Assembly: GCF_033807715.1 (NCBI RefSeq)
Contig: NC_084610.1
Span: 1,407,501 to 1,471,500 of the forward strand
DNA length: 64,000 nt
Reading direction: 5' to 3'
Source of the DNA: Cololabis saira
Taxonomy: Eukaryota > Chordata > Actinopteri > Beloniformes > Belonidae
Made by a program: the position numbers and the translations under genes. The notes below the pieces were generated by a model, which was not told the origin of the DNA, did no database searches, and saw only the letters and a program-made list of their open reading frames with translations. Shown one piece after another: positions 34,466 to 44,960 of this stretch (positions are counted from its first letter, which is position 1; each line of letters opens with the position of its first letter).

Positions 34466-34508
34466 GCTCGGCCGGACGGACCCCGGCGCGAGTTTGGCGT
34501 TGGGGGTG

Positions 34509-34749
34509 TGTGGCAGAGTGGAGGAGCTGCAGCCACTCAGGCTGACGGGGCACAGGTGTGGCCCGTCAACCTCATCACCCTGCCAGCCTTATAAAGAGGA
34601 CTGAGGAGTCAGACTGGAGCGGAAGCTGCTGGAGCTGGAAGCACGTGTGTCCTGTGTGTTGGTGAAACTGCTGTAATAAAAGGGTCTGCACGAAACTCCG
34701 TGTCTCTCCATCCTGTCGGTCGGGCCCCGTGGCAGCGAGACTTGCTACA
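34509..34749 (+). repeat. 3' LTR
   Basis: No difference from the 5' LTR was found on reading both. It is preceded by 'gcgttgggggtg', a weak G-rich polypurine tract. It ends GCTACA before the target duplication gttat. Confidence 0.95.
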
Positions 34750-35095
34750 GTTATCTTATTATTATATTATTGTTACCTTATAGACTCAAGAATACATTCA
34801 TTCCCTATACAGAAGACTCAACATATTTATTTTCCGCATTTTTCCCCGTCTTTTTCTTTTCCGACGACACATTGGGTTTTCTTTTCCACGTCTATGTAGA
34901 AAGTGTTTCCAAAGATGGATCTTCTTCTTCTCCCCCCCAGAGCAGATCCCCGTGTTTCTCTATGTAACTTTGTTTTTAATGGACGTGAACCTAGAGCTCT
35001 GTGTTAACGGCATCAGCCTCTAACTCTGCAGCTGATTCTGGATCTGATTCCTGCTGCAGCGACTGGGATTGAGGACTAACGTCACCCAGCAGAAC

Positions 35096-36024
35096 TAAAC
35101 CAGAGAAACTACTGAAAACATGGACATTAAACCAGAGAAACTACTGAAAACATGGACATTAAACCAGAGAAACTACTGAAAACATGGACATTAAACCAGA
35201 GAAACTACTGAAAACATGGACATTAAACCAGAGAAACTACTGAAAACATGGACATTAAACCAGAGAAACTACTGAAAACATGGACATTAAACCAGAGAAA
35301 CTACTGAAAACATGGACATTAAACCAGAGAAACTACTGAAAACATGGACATTATACCAGAGAAACTACTGAAAACATGGACATTAAACCAGAGAAACTAC
35401 TGAAAACATGGACATTAAACCAGAGAAACTACTGAAAACATGGACATTAAACCAGAGAAACTACTGAAAACATGGACATTAAACCAGAAACTACTGAAAA
35501 CATGGACATTAAACCAGAGAAACTACTGAAAACATGGACATTAAACCAGAGAAACTACTGAAAACATGGACATTAAACCAGAGAAACTACTGAAAACATG
35601 GACATTAAACCAGAGAAACTACTGAAAACATGGACATTAAACCAGAGAAACTACTGAAAACATGGACATTAAACCAGAGAAACTACTGAAAACATGGACA
35701 TTAAACCAGAGAAACTACTGAAAACATGGACATTAAACCAGAGAAACTACTGAAAACATGGACATTAAACCAGAGAAACTACTGAAAACATGGACATTAA
35801 ACCAGAGAAACTACTGAAAACATGGACATTATACCAGAGAAACTACTGAAAACATGGACATTAAACCAGAGAAACTACTGAAAACATGGACATTAAACCA
35901 GAGAAACTACTGAAAACATGGACATTAAACCAGAGAAACTACTGAAAACATGGACATTAAACCAGAAAAACTACTGAAAACATGGACATTAAACCAGAGA
36001 AACTACTGAAAACATGGACATTAA
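35096..36024. repeat. 32-bp minisatellite, ~29 copies, very homogeneous
   Basis: Unit aaaccagagaaactactg + aaaacatggacatt (32 bp). Nearly all units are identical. Variants: 'ttataccagag' at 35351 and 35829, a 2-bp deletion (aaaccagaaactac) near 35485, and one 'ccagaaaaac' near 35965. The two identical variants lie 15 units apart. The plus strand is A-rich with a stop codon in two phases, so no long frame forms. Confidence 0.96.
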
Positions 36025-36265
36025 GGATCTTTGGTAGAACATTTGGTCTCGTTTTGGAGTTTTTATTTTGTAATCTACATTTTAGTCTCGTTTTTATTCG
36101 TCAACGATATTGCATTATATATTTAATTATCGGTATTGTCACATGACCAGCATTTTCGTTGCGTCTCGTCTCATTTTCCTCAGGTGATAAAGGTTCATTG
36201 ATGACGATATTTAGTCATAATTTTCCTTGACGAAAGCAACTTTAGTGTTAACCTGAAGAACTGCT

Positions 36266-36953
36266 TTGATAAAGTTCTGCACCTATAGTAATTTTTCATC
36301 GGACTGGGCCGAGCAGTAAAGAGCTGATTGATGGGAGTTCACCACTTCAAGTTGACATTTTGAGGCCTCGATGAAATGATTTGTGACCTGCGCATAAATA
36401 CCTGACGGTTTCCCAGCATGAAAAGGTTGCACAGTCCGGGTTCTGGTCACGATGCCGGGACGCCGAGGTTTGTGGGTAAATAACGAGTCAAAATGTTGAT
36501 GCTTTTTAATAGAAAACACATGTTTGAAATGTGTCAGAAGCGATTTATGTGTGATGTGAGAGAACAAAACCAGCGTGGGTTTTATTTTTATTTCCTCTAC
36601 ACATCCACCCTCCATCTCCCCGACACACACACACACTTCCTTCCACGGAGGGCGTCAGGGGGACCCACGGGTGCCACCTCAGGTCCGGCAGGCCGACCTG
36701 TCTGTCAGTGTTACTCACGGGGGGCGGTTTGAATTCGCTGTGACAGGTGCCAATCCGCAGCGTCTGACGATAACGGTGTCACCCGGAGCCGCCTTTACGG
36801 ACTGAAACATTTGAAGTAGTCCAGGAATAACAATGGTGCTGAGATGTGTCTCTTACACCTTCACTATTTGATTTATGGCTTTCGTGACGGAGGTGTGGGA
36901 TTTGTTCACGCTCAGACGACATTTACCTTTGCTGTCGCATGATTTATGCCTGG
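36266..36953. other. unique sequence, no gene recognised
   Basis: No coding exon or repeat apart from a short (AC)n near 36624-36634. Confidence 0.5.
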
Positions 36954-37119
36954 ACCGTGTGCAGGGATGGGAATCGAGAACCGGTTCTTGTTGAGAACCG
37001 GTTCCCAGTGTTTCAATTCCTTGGAATCGTTTGCCTTTCTCGCAAACGATTCCCTAATCAATTCCAGTGGGCGCGAATGACGTCACCAAGCATTCGTGCC
37101 CAGCAGGAAAACACGGGGA

Positions 37120-37227
37120 CAAAGCGGCATAAACGCTGGAAAGTTTGGTTCCATTTTACCAAAAAGGATGACAACAGGGCGACAATACTTGCAATGTGGA
37201 CGTTTCAACAAAGGGGGGAAACTGTTA
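37120..37227 (+). pseudogene. hAT transposase BED-finger fragment, frameshifted
   Basis: The frame from 37122 reads KRHKRWKVWFHFTKKDDN; a +1/-1 shift at about 37180 is then needed to continue in the frame N-T-C-N-V-D-V-S-T-K-G-G-N-C before TAG. 'V-W-x-H-F-T-K/x-x-D-x-x...C-x-x-C...S-T-K-G-G-N' is the start of the BED finger in ZBED-type hAT transposases (family knowledge). The second cysteine of the pair is replaced by aspartate. Confidence 0.65.
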
Positions 37228-37279
37228 GGACTCGGCCGGCTGGTGCGCTGGGAGCGCGGAGTCAGCCGGCGTGTGGTAA

Positions 37280-37405
37280 GGCTGATTTATGGTTCCGCGT
37301 TACACCAACGCAGACCCTACGGCGTAGGGTACGCGGCGACACGCACTGTACAGCGCGCGTACCCTAGGCTCTGCGTCGATTTAACGTGGAACCATAATTC
37401 ATGCT
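37280..37405. mobile_element. Harbinger-like foldback MITE, copy 3
   Basis: Left arm gctgatttatggttccgcgt, right arm ...cgtggaaccataattcatgc. Shares 'ttacaccaacgcag' and 'cctacggcgtagggtacgcg' with copies 1 and 2, and 'gtcgatttaac' with copies 1 and 4. Flanks are TAA on the left and TTA on the right, compatible with a TWA target that has since mutated. Nested in the hAT element. Confidence 0.85.
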
Positions 37406-38162
37406 TTAGAAGAGCTGCGTGCTCGGACACGGGGACGTGCCGGACGCGCTCCGGCGGACAGCGGAGCTCCTGACACAGCTGCAGCTCGTCAGTTCATCTA
37501 TGGAGAAGTTAAAGAGCTTCTACCGCTAACTTCTCCTTTCATCAAGGCGGGGAAGAGAATCAGGCCAGAATAGATGAATGTCACCAGCAGTGACTAAGTT
37601 AGTGGTGTTGAACATGTTACTGGACATTCTTGTGTAATTGCCACAAAATAATTTGTTGTATTTAGTTCATTTCTACATAAGAATATTTATTTTATTATTA
37701 TTATTATTATTATTTTTATATTAAATACATATTTTATATTACAAATAATTTAGTGGGGCCCCCCTGGCACCATGGAGGAGCCCAAGGCTGGGGGCGTTAA
37801 GACCTCACTTATATTTTTTTGTTCAAAGATATAAAACAAAGTTGATACTAAAATTGTTTGTTCTCCTTTTTTCCAAATGAGAATCGATAAGAGAATCGAT
37901 AAACAATCGCATCGTTAAGCAGAATCGAAAATGGAATCGGAATCGGAAAAATCTTATCAATTCTCATCCCTAACCGTGTGACGAGTCTGGCAAATGCAGC
38001 TGACGCTCTTGAGATTTTAATTTAATGAAGCCTGATCACCTGAGTAATCACGATGGAGGTTCCCCGCTGTCTGCACCGTGCACGACGGAGGTGGAAGGGG
38101 CTCCAAAAGCAGCGTTTTTGCAGGTGTGGAAACAGCTTTTGCATATTTACTTCAAGTAAACC

Positions 38163-38580
38163 CTGGCCATGCCCCTTCCCAACCTTTCCCCAACCCTGCA
38201 CCTAACCTGGGGCTTGCTGATTGGGCCGGAGCTTCGGGAGCTGCGTGCTGGCCTGCGGTCCCCACCCCTGGTCATCCCGTTGCTGCTTCCACCTGCCTGC
38301 TGTGCTGTTGCCGTCCCTGGCCCACCAGTCTGGCCCTCGGCAGGAGGGTCCCCCCTTATGAGCCTGGTCCTGCTCAAGGTTTCTTCCCTCCTAAAGGGGA
38401 GTTTTTCTTGCCACTGTTTGGCTTAAGGTTTTTCTCCCACTAGGGGAGTTTTTACCTGCCATTGTTTATGTAATAATTGCTCGGGGGTCATGTTCTGGGT
38501 ATGGGTCTCTGTAAAGCGTCTAGAGACAACTCTGTTGTATTAGACGCTATATAAATAAAATTGAATTGAATTGAATTGAA
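38163..38580 (+). mobile_element. LINE/SINE 3' tail, copy 2 (longest)
   Basis: Plus orientation; ends 'gacgctatataaataaaatt' followed by (GAATT)n, the same microsatellite end seen inverted at 18995 and 40786. It carries blocks 'ttcgggagctgcgtgctggc', 'aaaggtttttctcccactag'-like text and 'gtctagagacaactctgttg'. It extends about 50 bp further 5' than the 40.8-kb copy. It is probably the tail of an RTE- or L2-like LINE; no reverse transcriptase is included, so the clade is open. Confidence 0.75.
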
Positions 38581-40410
38581 TCTGAGATGCATTTTGCACC
38601 TAAAAGCGACCCTGATGAACTGGGAGCGGGTGCAGAGCTACAGAGAACCGGCGCCAGTTGTCTGCCGGCCAAGACGTCGTAGTTGAGGGCGGGAATATTT
38701 GATGTAGGAGAACTTTGTGTAGAAACCACATCTCCACAATCTGAGGTCACGTTTTTCAACAACCGGAAAATATCTCTCCATCAGCAAAAAATCCCAAACC
38801 GCCACCTCAGACACCGGCGTGGACCTTATCTTGGGAGGTGGACCGGGCCGGCGGCCCAACGGGCCCTACGAGCTGGAGACGGGACACCGCTGGGTGTGGC
38901 TTGTGGAAAGTCTGAGGTGACTGTGGCGGCTTTCAGGGCTGTAAACTAGATTTATACCTTCAAATCCACCAATCTGACTCATTCCTGTCAAATCATGAGA
39001 TTTTGGTTTCATTTATCTGTTATTAATTCAACTGAAATGAAGCCAGGAACAATAAAAGCTCTTAGATTTACAGGTTTCATGAGTGGATCTGTGCAGATCT
39101 GTGTAAGAGTTTGTCCGTCTTCGTCTGTGCGAGATAGAGAATGAATTAATACCATTTGAAGCGGTTCCTGGTCCGGGGCTTGAGGCTGGGAGGAGGAGCG
39201 GCACATGTGTGCTGTGTCTGAGTTGGATGGGAGTGTTTCTTCCACTCAGTAGTTTACTTCACACGCAGAAAAACCCGACGCTGTCTTTTCTGGCCTCCCT
39301 CTCAGCAGATTTCCCCTCGCCAGCCTCTCTGCTCCTCCCACACACTGGAGATCAATTTGTCTTGCCGACAGGAATCCATATTTTTCTCATTCCAGGTACT
39401 ACTCCTTCCAGGACTCCCCCCCCCCCCCCCCCTCCACCTTCTCTGCAACCGTCCATCCATACCCCACCCAGAGCTGAATCAGCTGTAGCTGGATCCAACA
39501 GGAGACGCAAAGTTCTCCTCGCTGTTTCCGTGGAGTTTACAATGTCTGACCGGTGGACGCCGGTCCCCGCGGCGGGTTTCCAAAGGTGTTTCATCACTCA
39601 GCGGTGAAACCTGCAAGAGGAGAAGGGGGAAAAACACTCAGAAATGTGTAGAAGAGGAGAAAGGCTGCTTGATATCAACAGGGGAGCGGATGGGGAGCGC
39701 AGGCACTTTGCAGCACCTTTCTCTCCCACCGTTGTTTACCTTGGTCTGAGGAAAGACCGGCGGGCTCCCTCGTGGCGGCCGCCGCGATCAATACTACACA
39801 AGAGTTGAATTAGACCTCAAGTGGAGAGCACGTTTACCTCGGGGGAGGCCGGGGCCGACCTGAAATCCCCTGAACATTTACTTTCCTTCCACCGAGTTAA
39901 CCAATAACTGGATGAAATGAGAGGGAAAAGAGCAGCTGTCTTTCCTGTTTCTTATCTTTGTGGGCTTTTTTTCCTCCTTCTTACTCCACCTTCTCCATCT
40001 CTGTCTCTTCTCCCTGTCCTCGCCTCCTCGCCTCCTCGCCTCCTCGCCTTCGCTCTCGGCACTCCAACTCTCCGTATCTGTTTTGTGCTTTAAAGAGTCA
40101 CTTGAGCAGAAGTGAAATGCACAATTAGCAGATATCCAGAAGAAATGGGACACACATGCACATTTCCGAGGGCTGCATGCATGTGTGAGCATTCTCCTGC
40201 CGCACACTTCTTTTCATATCGCCTTAATTCAATCACGTACTCGGGCTGCCGCCGACTCGTGCGTCAGCTGCACCCGGGGAGTCGGGACGAGCGTCTCTCA
40301 GAGATACTCGCCGGGACGGGTTTTATTGATTTCTCGGCCTCCGTGATCTGCAGGATCTGTCCCAGAACTAAATTAGGATCTTAAATCCCCTTTTAAGATG
40401 TTTCAAGAAA
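38581..40410. other. unique sequence, no gene recognised
   Basis: Contains a poly-C run (39416-39432) and four 'ctcgcctc' units (40019-40047). The 132-codon plus frame at 39209-39607 crosses the poly-C run and has no domain. No splice-bounded exon stands out. Confidence 0.45.
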
Positions 40411-40418
40411 CTGACTCA

Positions 40419-41530
40419 CAGAGCTGGGTAGAGGAGCCAAAAATTGTACTCAAGTAAAAGTACTGTTACTTCAGAATAATATGACTCAAGTAGAAGTAAA
40501 AAGTAGTCATCCAAATAATTGAGTAAAAGTAAAGAAGTACTTGGTGAAAAAACTACTCAAGTACTGAGTAACTGTTGAGTAACATCTGATTTATTTTTTT
40601 AACACAACCATTCAAACAGACAAAAGTACAAAATAATCATCTTCACTCAAATTAAATCAATAAAATAATACAATAAATTAAAATTATAAATAAAAAATAA
40701 CTAAAATTAAAATAATCTTAAAGTAAATTCAAGTACTTTAATAAATAATAAAATAAATAAAATTATAACAGAATAAAAAAATAAATTCAATTCAATTCAA
40801 TTTTATTTATATAGCGTCTAATACAACAGAGTTGTCTCTAGACGCTTTCCAGAGACCCATACCCAGAACATGACCCCCGAGCAGTTATTACATAAACAAT
40901 GGCATAAACAATGGCAGGTAAAAACTCCCACATTGGGAGAAAAACCTTAAGCCAAACAGTGGCAAGGAAAAACTCCCCTATAGGAGGGAAGAAACCTTGA
41001 GCAGGACCAGGCTCATAAGGGGGGACCCTCCTGCCGAGGGCCAGACTGGGGGGTCAGGGACGGCAACAGCACAGCAGGCAGGTGGAAGTAGCAACGGGAT
41101 GACCGGGGGTGGGGACCGCAGGCCAGCACGCAGCTCCCGAAATTAAGCACAAGTAGCACAAAATGTCCAGCCTTTGTACTTTTCTTTTTTAACCAGGCAG
41201 AACTAGAACAAACATGAACTCATAGAAACTCTGTGTGTGTTTGAGTCTGTGTAAATGTGACAAAACATGCAAAAACAAACATTTTTCCCAAAGAATCACC
41301 CAGTGATGTCATGAGATTGACGCGTACGCGGATAAAAGGGATAAAAGAAAAGTAACAGCTCAACGTAGCCTAATGTAGCGGAGTAAGAGGAACAGTTTCT
41401 TCTTCACAAATCTACTCAAGTAAAAGTAAAAAGTACAGTGATTCAAAACTACTCCTAAAAGTACAACATTTCCCAAAACTTACTCAAGTAAATGTAACAG
41501 AGTAAATGTAACTCGTTACTACCACCTCTG
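40419..41530. mobile_element. hAT-like non-autonomous element
   Basis: The left end cagagctgggtagag and the right end (reverse complement cagaggtggtagtaacg) are short imperfect inverted repeats. The flanks ctgactca (40411-40418) and ctgactcc (41531-41538) match in 7 of 8 positions, an 8-bp hAT-type duplication. The interior is built of 'tcaagtaaaagtaaaaagta' motifs well known from fish genomes. A LINE tail (40786-41141) is nested inside. The right end lies 29 bp before a candidate exon. Confidence 0.85.
40786..41141 (-). mobile_element. LINE/SINE 3' tail, copy 3
   Basis: Starts with (TTCAA)n and 'tttatttatatagcgtctaa' and runs to 'cagcacgcagctcccgaa', the reverse complement of the 38163-38580 copy with few differences and a 12-bp internal duplication (acaatggcataa). 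Inserted in the hAT-like element. Confidence 0.85.
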
Positions 41531-41559
41531 CTGACTCCATTCCTTTCCTCCGTTTGCAG

Positions 41560-41607
41560 GAGCGTCCTCCTAGCACTGATCCTGATCAGCATCCAGCGGT
41601 GAATCAG
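41560..41607 (+). CDS. candidate 48-nt internal coding exon
   Basis: A strong acceptor (ccattcctttcctccgtttgcag, a long pyrimidine tract) ends at AG 41558-41559; a perfect consensus donor CAG|gtgagt follows at 41608. The 48 nt are exactly 16 codons and open only in phase 0, reading ERPPSTDPDQHPAVNQ; the other two phases hit stops. A symmetric 0-0 micro-exon can be skipped without changing frame, as in many neural genes. A branch-point-like ctgac lies at 41531-41535, inside the target duplication of the adjacent transposon. I do not recognise the peptide, and no other exon of the same gene was identified in the window, so this rests on splice signals alone. Confidence 0.4.
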
Positions 41608-42090
41608 GTGAGTCCCCCCCCCCCTCATCCCTCCTCCCCCTCACAGACGCCTCCCGGTGAAAATGGACCTGTAACACACACGCCAGCACACTCGCTCCAT
41701 CCCTCTCACGGATCAATAGGAGGCACTCAGTGCAGCTGACACCCTCTCACACCTGATACTTCACCCCAAACGCCCGACAACCAACCCCCCAGCGCCGCAC
41801 ACGCTCACTCCAACCTGGCCAGGGACCAATTACACCAACCAGAGGGAATTAGCCAGAGTTCCCCCTCTTGTCTGGAGTGATATCTCCCAGGATTACAGGT
41901 ACTTAGCTCCCATTATGTCTGCTCTATTACCTGCTCTCGCCTCCAACACAGACTCCTTTGTGTTTGCCTGTTTGCACAACAATCCGCCACCTTTCTCCCC
42001 CGCCGTGGGAGCTCTGCGGTTTCGGAGGAAGGTGTATTTTATTCCCCTTCAGGTACAGTAGGTCCTGCCTCGCTTGTGTTTTCACACTTT
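41608..42090. other. intron-like unique sequence
   Basis: C-rich after the candidate donor, then unique. At 42036-42058 'ttttattccccttcag|gtac' joins an acceptor directly to a donor-like GT, a configuration compatible with, but not proof of, recursive splicing. Confidence 0.35.
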
Positions 42091-42091
42091 T

Positions 42092-42733
42092 ATACACTGA
42101 TACAAATATTGTGCTTGATCTACTTAAATAAATTAAGGCAACTTTGCATGAGATTATTATGTAGATCAAGAAAGACTAGTCTTTGTATAAACTACTTACT
42201 TTTTTGTATGTAAATAATACATTTTGCAAGTACTTAAGTACTTAATTGTGTTAAGTTTACTTTATTTATCAAAATGAAGTTCACTTTAAAAAGAAAAAAA
42301 TAAGAAAAAAGACAAAAAAGAAAAAAAGGAAAAAAGGAAAAAAAGAAAAAAAAGGAAAAAAAGAAAGAAAAACAATTAAGTTGACTTTACTTCAAAAATT
42401 AAGTACAAAGACTAGTTTTTCTTGATCTACATAAAAATCTCATGTGAAAAAGTTGCCTTAATTTGTGGTGTTCTATTTAAACAAATAAAGCATTTTTCAT
42501 CTAAACGTTGGTCAATCTGCCCAATAGATTACAATTGTTAAAGGAAAAGTACATTTTACATAAATACTGCTTGTTAAGGAAAAAATGCACAATGTCTTGT
42601 TTTTAAAACAAATGCAGATTAAGTTCAAAACTAGATGTATTCACGTAAAGCAACAAATTTCCTTTTTAATTGTTAATATCACAGATTTAAATATGTTTTA
42701 TTTATATGCGCTTAGATTTTTTTTTTCAGTGTA
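42092..42733. mobile_element. foldback element with A-rich centre
   Basis: Inner arms 42131-42187 (aattaaggcaact...atgtagatcaagaaa...) and 42404-42463 are reverse complements with few mismatches. Between them is an AAAAAG-type purine run (42280-42376). The outer ends tacactga (42092) and tcagtgta (42726-42733) pair, suggesting the true termini. No coding capacity. Confidence 0.65.
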
Positions 42734-43282
42734 TCCTCCCGCACACACGCACTCGCACGGCTTCATCCTGGAGAAGATGAGCTGATCTTCACGAGCCTGT
42801 AAAGGTTGAGCTTCGTCATCCTTCCAGCCTGAAGCAGATGTCAGACATGCAACAGTTTCCTCTCACGTCCCCTCACCTGTGTGCACGCTCGCCGTCACTT
42901 TCTCCGCAGACGTGCTCGCTTACCCTTGTTGGCATAAACACCCGATCAGACACACTTTCTCCGAGCGCTCGGTCATGAACATCCTCCCAGACGAGAGGTA
43001 AGCTGATCTCTCTGACAGACGGCTGGCAGCTCGGAGAGCCGGGGGCGCTGAGAAGGTAATTACCCGTGACAGACGTACCTGTGTAGGTTTCACCTCCTCC
43101 CCGCCTCGCTCCAGCCTGCACTTATCACAGTTACCATCTCACCGCCGCCGCTGAACACATCTAATTGGGAGATTAAGGTGTTTCAGGTATCGATTTCACG
43201 TCGGCTCTGTTTGGTTATTTATTTTTGCTCGCTCTCTCCCGAGTGCAGCGGCGCTCTGCTGCCACCGGGGGCGCTGCAGGAG
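42734..43282. other. unique sequence, no gene recognised
   Basis: No supported coding frame or repeat. Confidence 0.5.
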
Positions 43283-43344
43283 GCTCGTATCTGCTCGTAT
43301 CTGCTCGTATCTGCTCGTATCTGCTCGTATCTGCTCGTATCTGC
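43283..43344. repeat. 10-bp tandem repeat, 6 copies
   Basis: Six exact units of gctcgtatct. Confidence 0.97.
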
Positions 43345-43480
43345 ACCTCCACCAGCCACAGGTGGGGGTGGAGGGGTTTTAGGAGTTGATTTTTCACTCT
43401 CTCACCGTCACATCAGTGCAGGTCTGTCCAGCTGAGGACTCTTTCCTAAGTGGGGCTTATTTTAGATTATTTTTGTTTAG

Positions 43481-44041
43481 TTAAAGGTATAGTCCCCGAT
43501 GTTGGAGAGCTAGCAAGATTTGAAAGTGGCACCTCCTCTAAGCCCCGCCCCCTCCTCCCCCTCCCATCAGCGATCCGTCCAAAGCCACGCCCCCACAAAC
43601 TTTGGGGAACGCGCATTTGCAGGAGTCGAGTTTTCCAGGACATTTTGGACAGCACATTTTCAACAAAATGTACTGGGAAACTCTGAGCCGAGGAAGACCG
43701 GTGGGAAGCGGACACGGGGGCTGGAGGAAGGCTGGAAGCAGAGAGACGTGACGAGTGCGCGCATTGGACAGAGGAGGGCGTGGGCGGGACTTAAAATGAA
43801 GGCATCTGATTGGTTCTTTCCCCCCTGCCAAGCCTCTGGTCCTCTGACCAATCCGTGCCATTTGGTGCGCAAAAAACAGATTGGTCAGAGTTTTTACAGG
43901 ATTAAAGCTCTCAGAGAGGTCAGATGTTTTTCTTTCCTTTTTCTGAACACATTATTCACTGGCTACTCTCAGGATGGAAGGACCATTTCACCCAGTATAA
44001 CAATAAATGTTTTTGAACACGATCACAGACTATACCTTTAA
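43481..44041. mobile_element. TTAA-flanked MITE with 14-bp inverted repeats
   Basis: Starts TTAAAGGTATAGTC and ends with its exact reverse complement, gactatacctttaa. The TTAA at the edges suggests piggyBac- or Kolobok-type integration. Interior motifs (gccccgccccctcc, aagccacgcccccac) recall other fish TTAAAGG MITEs. The 173-codon frame within it is not a recognisable transposase. Confidence 0.82.
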
Positions 44042-44953
44042 TGGTCCTATTTTATGCTTTTCTGGACAGCAAATAAACACCTGAATACCTGCAGATTAAA
44101 GTCCAGCCTGTGCATCAATCCTGAGAGGTGAGGGGGGACATGACACGAGATTCAGCTGATAAAGAAACCAACTGTCTCTGTCACCATGGCAACGTGACTG
44201 GTGGTAAAGCATCTGATTGGTTTAGGAAGGTAACGAACAACAGGAGACTGAGGCTGCAGGTCCAGTAAACTCTGTTCTGTTGGGATGCTTCATCGGCATG
44301 AGCTCAGCTCACAAGTCTACAATTTGGGACCTTTAAAAGGGAGTTCATGAAGGATGGAGTGGTCACGTGTCGGATGTTGGAGTGTTTGTCTCCCACAACA
44401 TGGACTTTCCACTCCATGTGCCGGCTGGGGTGATGGTAGAGGAACCAGTACTGGTGCAGACCACTTCACCACTGATACCATCCTTTTATCTGATATTTAG
44501 GATTGAAATGTAGTGCTGGGATTGTATCTCCTTTGGTTTTATGTCATGCAACAATAGTTCTCTGGTAGCAGGCACCTGGTTCACTTCTAATACCCGACGT
44601 CACTTGCACGTGTCATGTAGCCCAAAGCTGGGCCCGACTGGGGTTGATTGTGATACACGGGGCCCAGACGTCATAATCTGGCTTTGATAGAAGGTGTTTG
44701 AATTGTTGTGAGGACGAGAGGCGGTCCAGAAGCCCAAGAAAACTCCAGATCTGGGCCATATTTGGACCAAGTAAGGTGATGGTCACCGCCGTTGGTTAGT
44801 GAGACCGTGGCCAGTCCTGACGGTCTCTGAAACCACATCAGTAATAAACAACCTAAACGTGGCTACAAACTCTTTGAGTTGTGCTCATAGGGTTTTGACT
44901 TCTTGACTTACGGGCCGTTGAAGGACATTTGTTTGCTCTTTTAACGGCTTCTG
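44042..44953. other. unique sequence, no gene recognised
   Basis: No coding exon, tandem or inverted repeat seen. Confidence 0.5.
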
Positions 44954-44960
44954 TCAGTGA

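Larger units (their letters stand above)
33400..34749 (+). mobile_element. short non-autonomous LTR retrotransposon
   Basis: 1350 bp. Two 241-bp LTRs, identical as far as I can read, bound an 868-bp interior. A perfect 5-bp target duplication, gttat, flanks it (33395-33399 and 34750-34754). A primer-binding site follows the 5' LTR directly, and one open frame fills most of the interior. No protease, reverse transcriptase, RNase H or integrase is present, so it must have moved with proteins of a relative. Identical LTRs imply a recent insertion. The solo LTR at 21481 belongs to the same family. Confidence 0.95.
33165..36265. mobile_element. old dispersed element split by LTR element and minisatellite
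   Basis: The left part (33165-33399) is full of 'ttttagtctagttttagtca' motifs and the right part (36025-36265) of 'cattttagtctcgtttttat' and 'catgaccagcattttcgttg', ending 'gaaagcaactttagtgttaa'. Both sets belong, as I remember, to one common teleost repeat. The LTR retrotransposon (33400-34749) and the 32-bp array (35096-36024) lie between them. Termini and superfamily are not resolved. Confidence 0.5.
36962..37972 (+). mobile_element. hAT-superfamily transposon with BED-finger remnant
   Basis: The ends read cagggatgggaatcgagaac (left) and, as reverse complement, tagggatgagaattgataag (right). It is flanked by a perfect 8-bp target duplication, accgtgtg (36954-36961 and 37973-37980). The interior has a decayed BED-type finger (37120-37227) and a Harbinger-like MITE (37280-37405). 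The catalytic transposase region is gone. Confidence 0.92.

Noticed and set aside
35096..36024. CRISPR-like appearance of the 32-bp repeats
   Set aside because: There are no unique spacers; units abut directly, so this is an ordinary minisatellite. The 31- and 35-bp arrays are likewise spacer-free.
38078..38443. 121-codon Pro/Ala-rich frame
   Set aside because: It overlaps a LINE/SINE tail whose other copies (18995, 40786) do not preserve a reading frame.
43520..44041. 173-codon frame as a gene
   Set aside because: It lies wholly within a TTAA-flanked MITE with perfect inverted repeats and shows no transposase motif.
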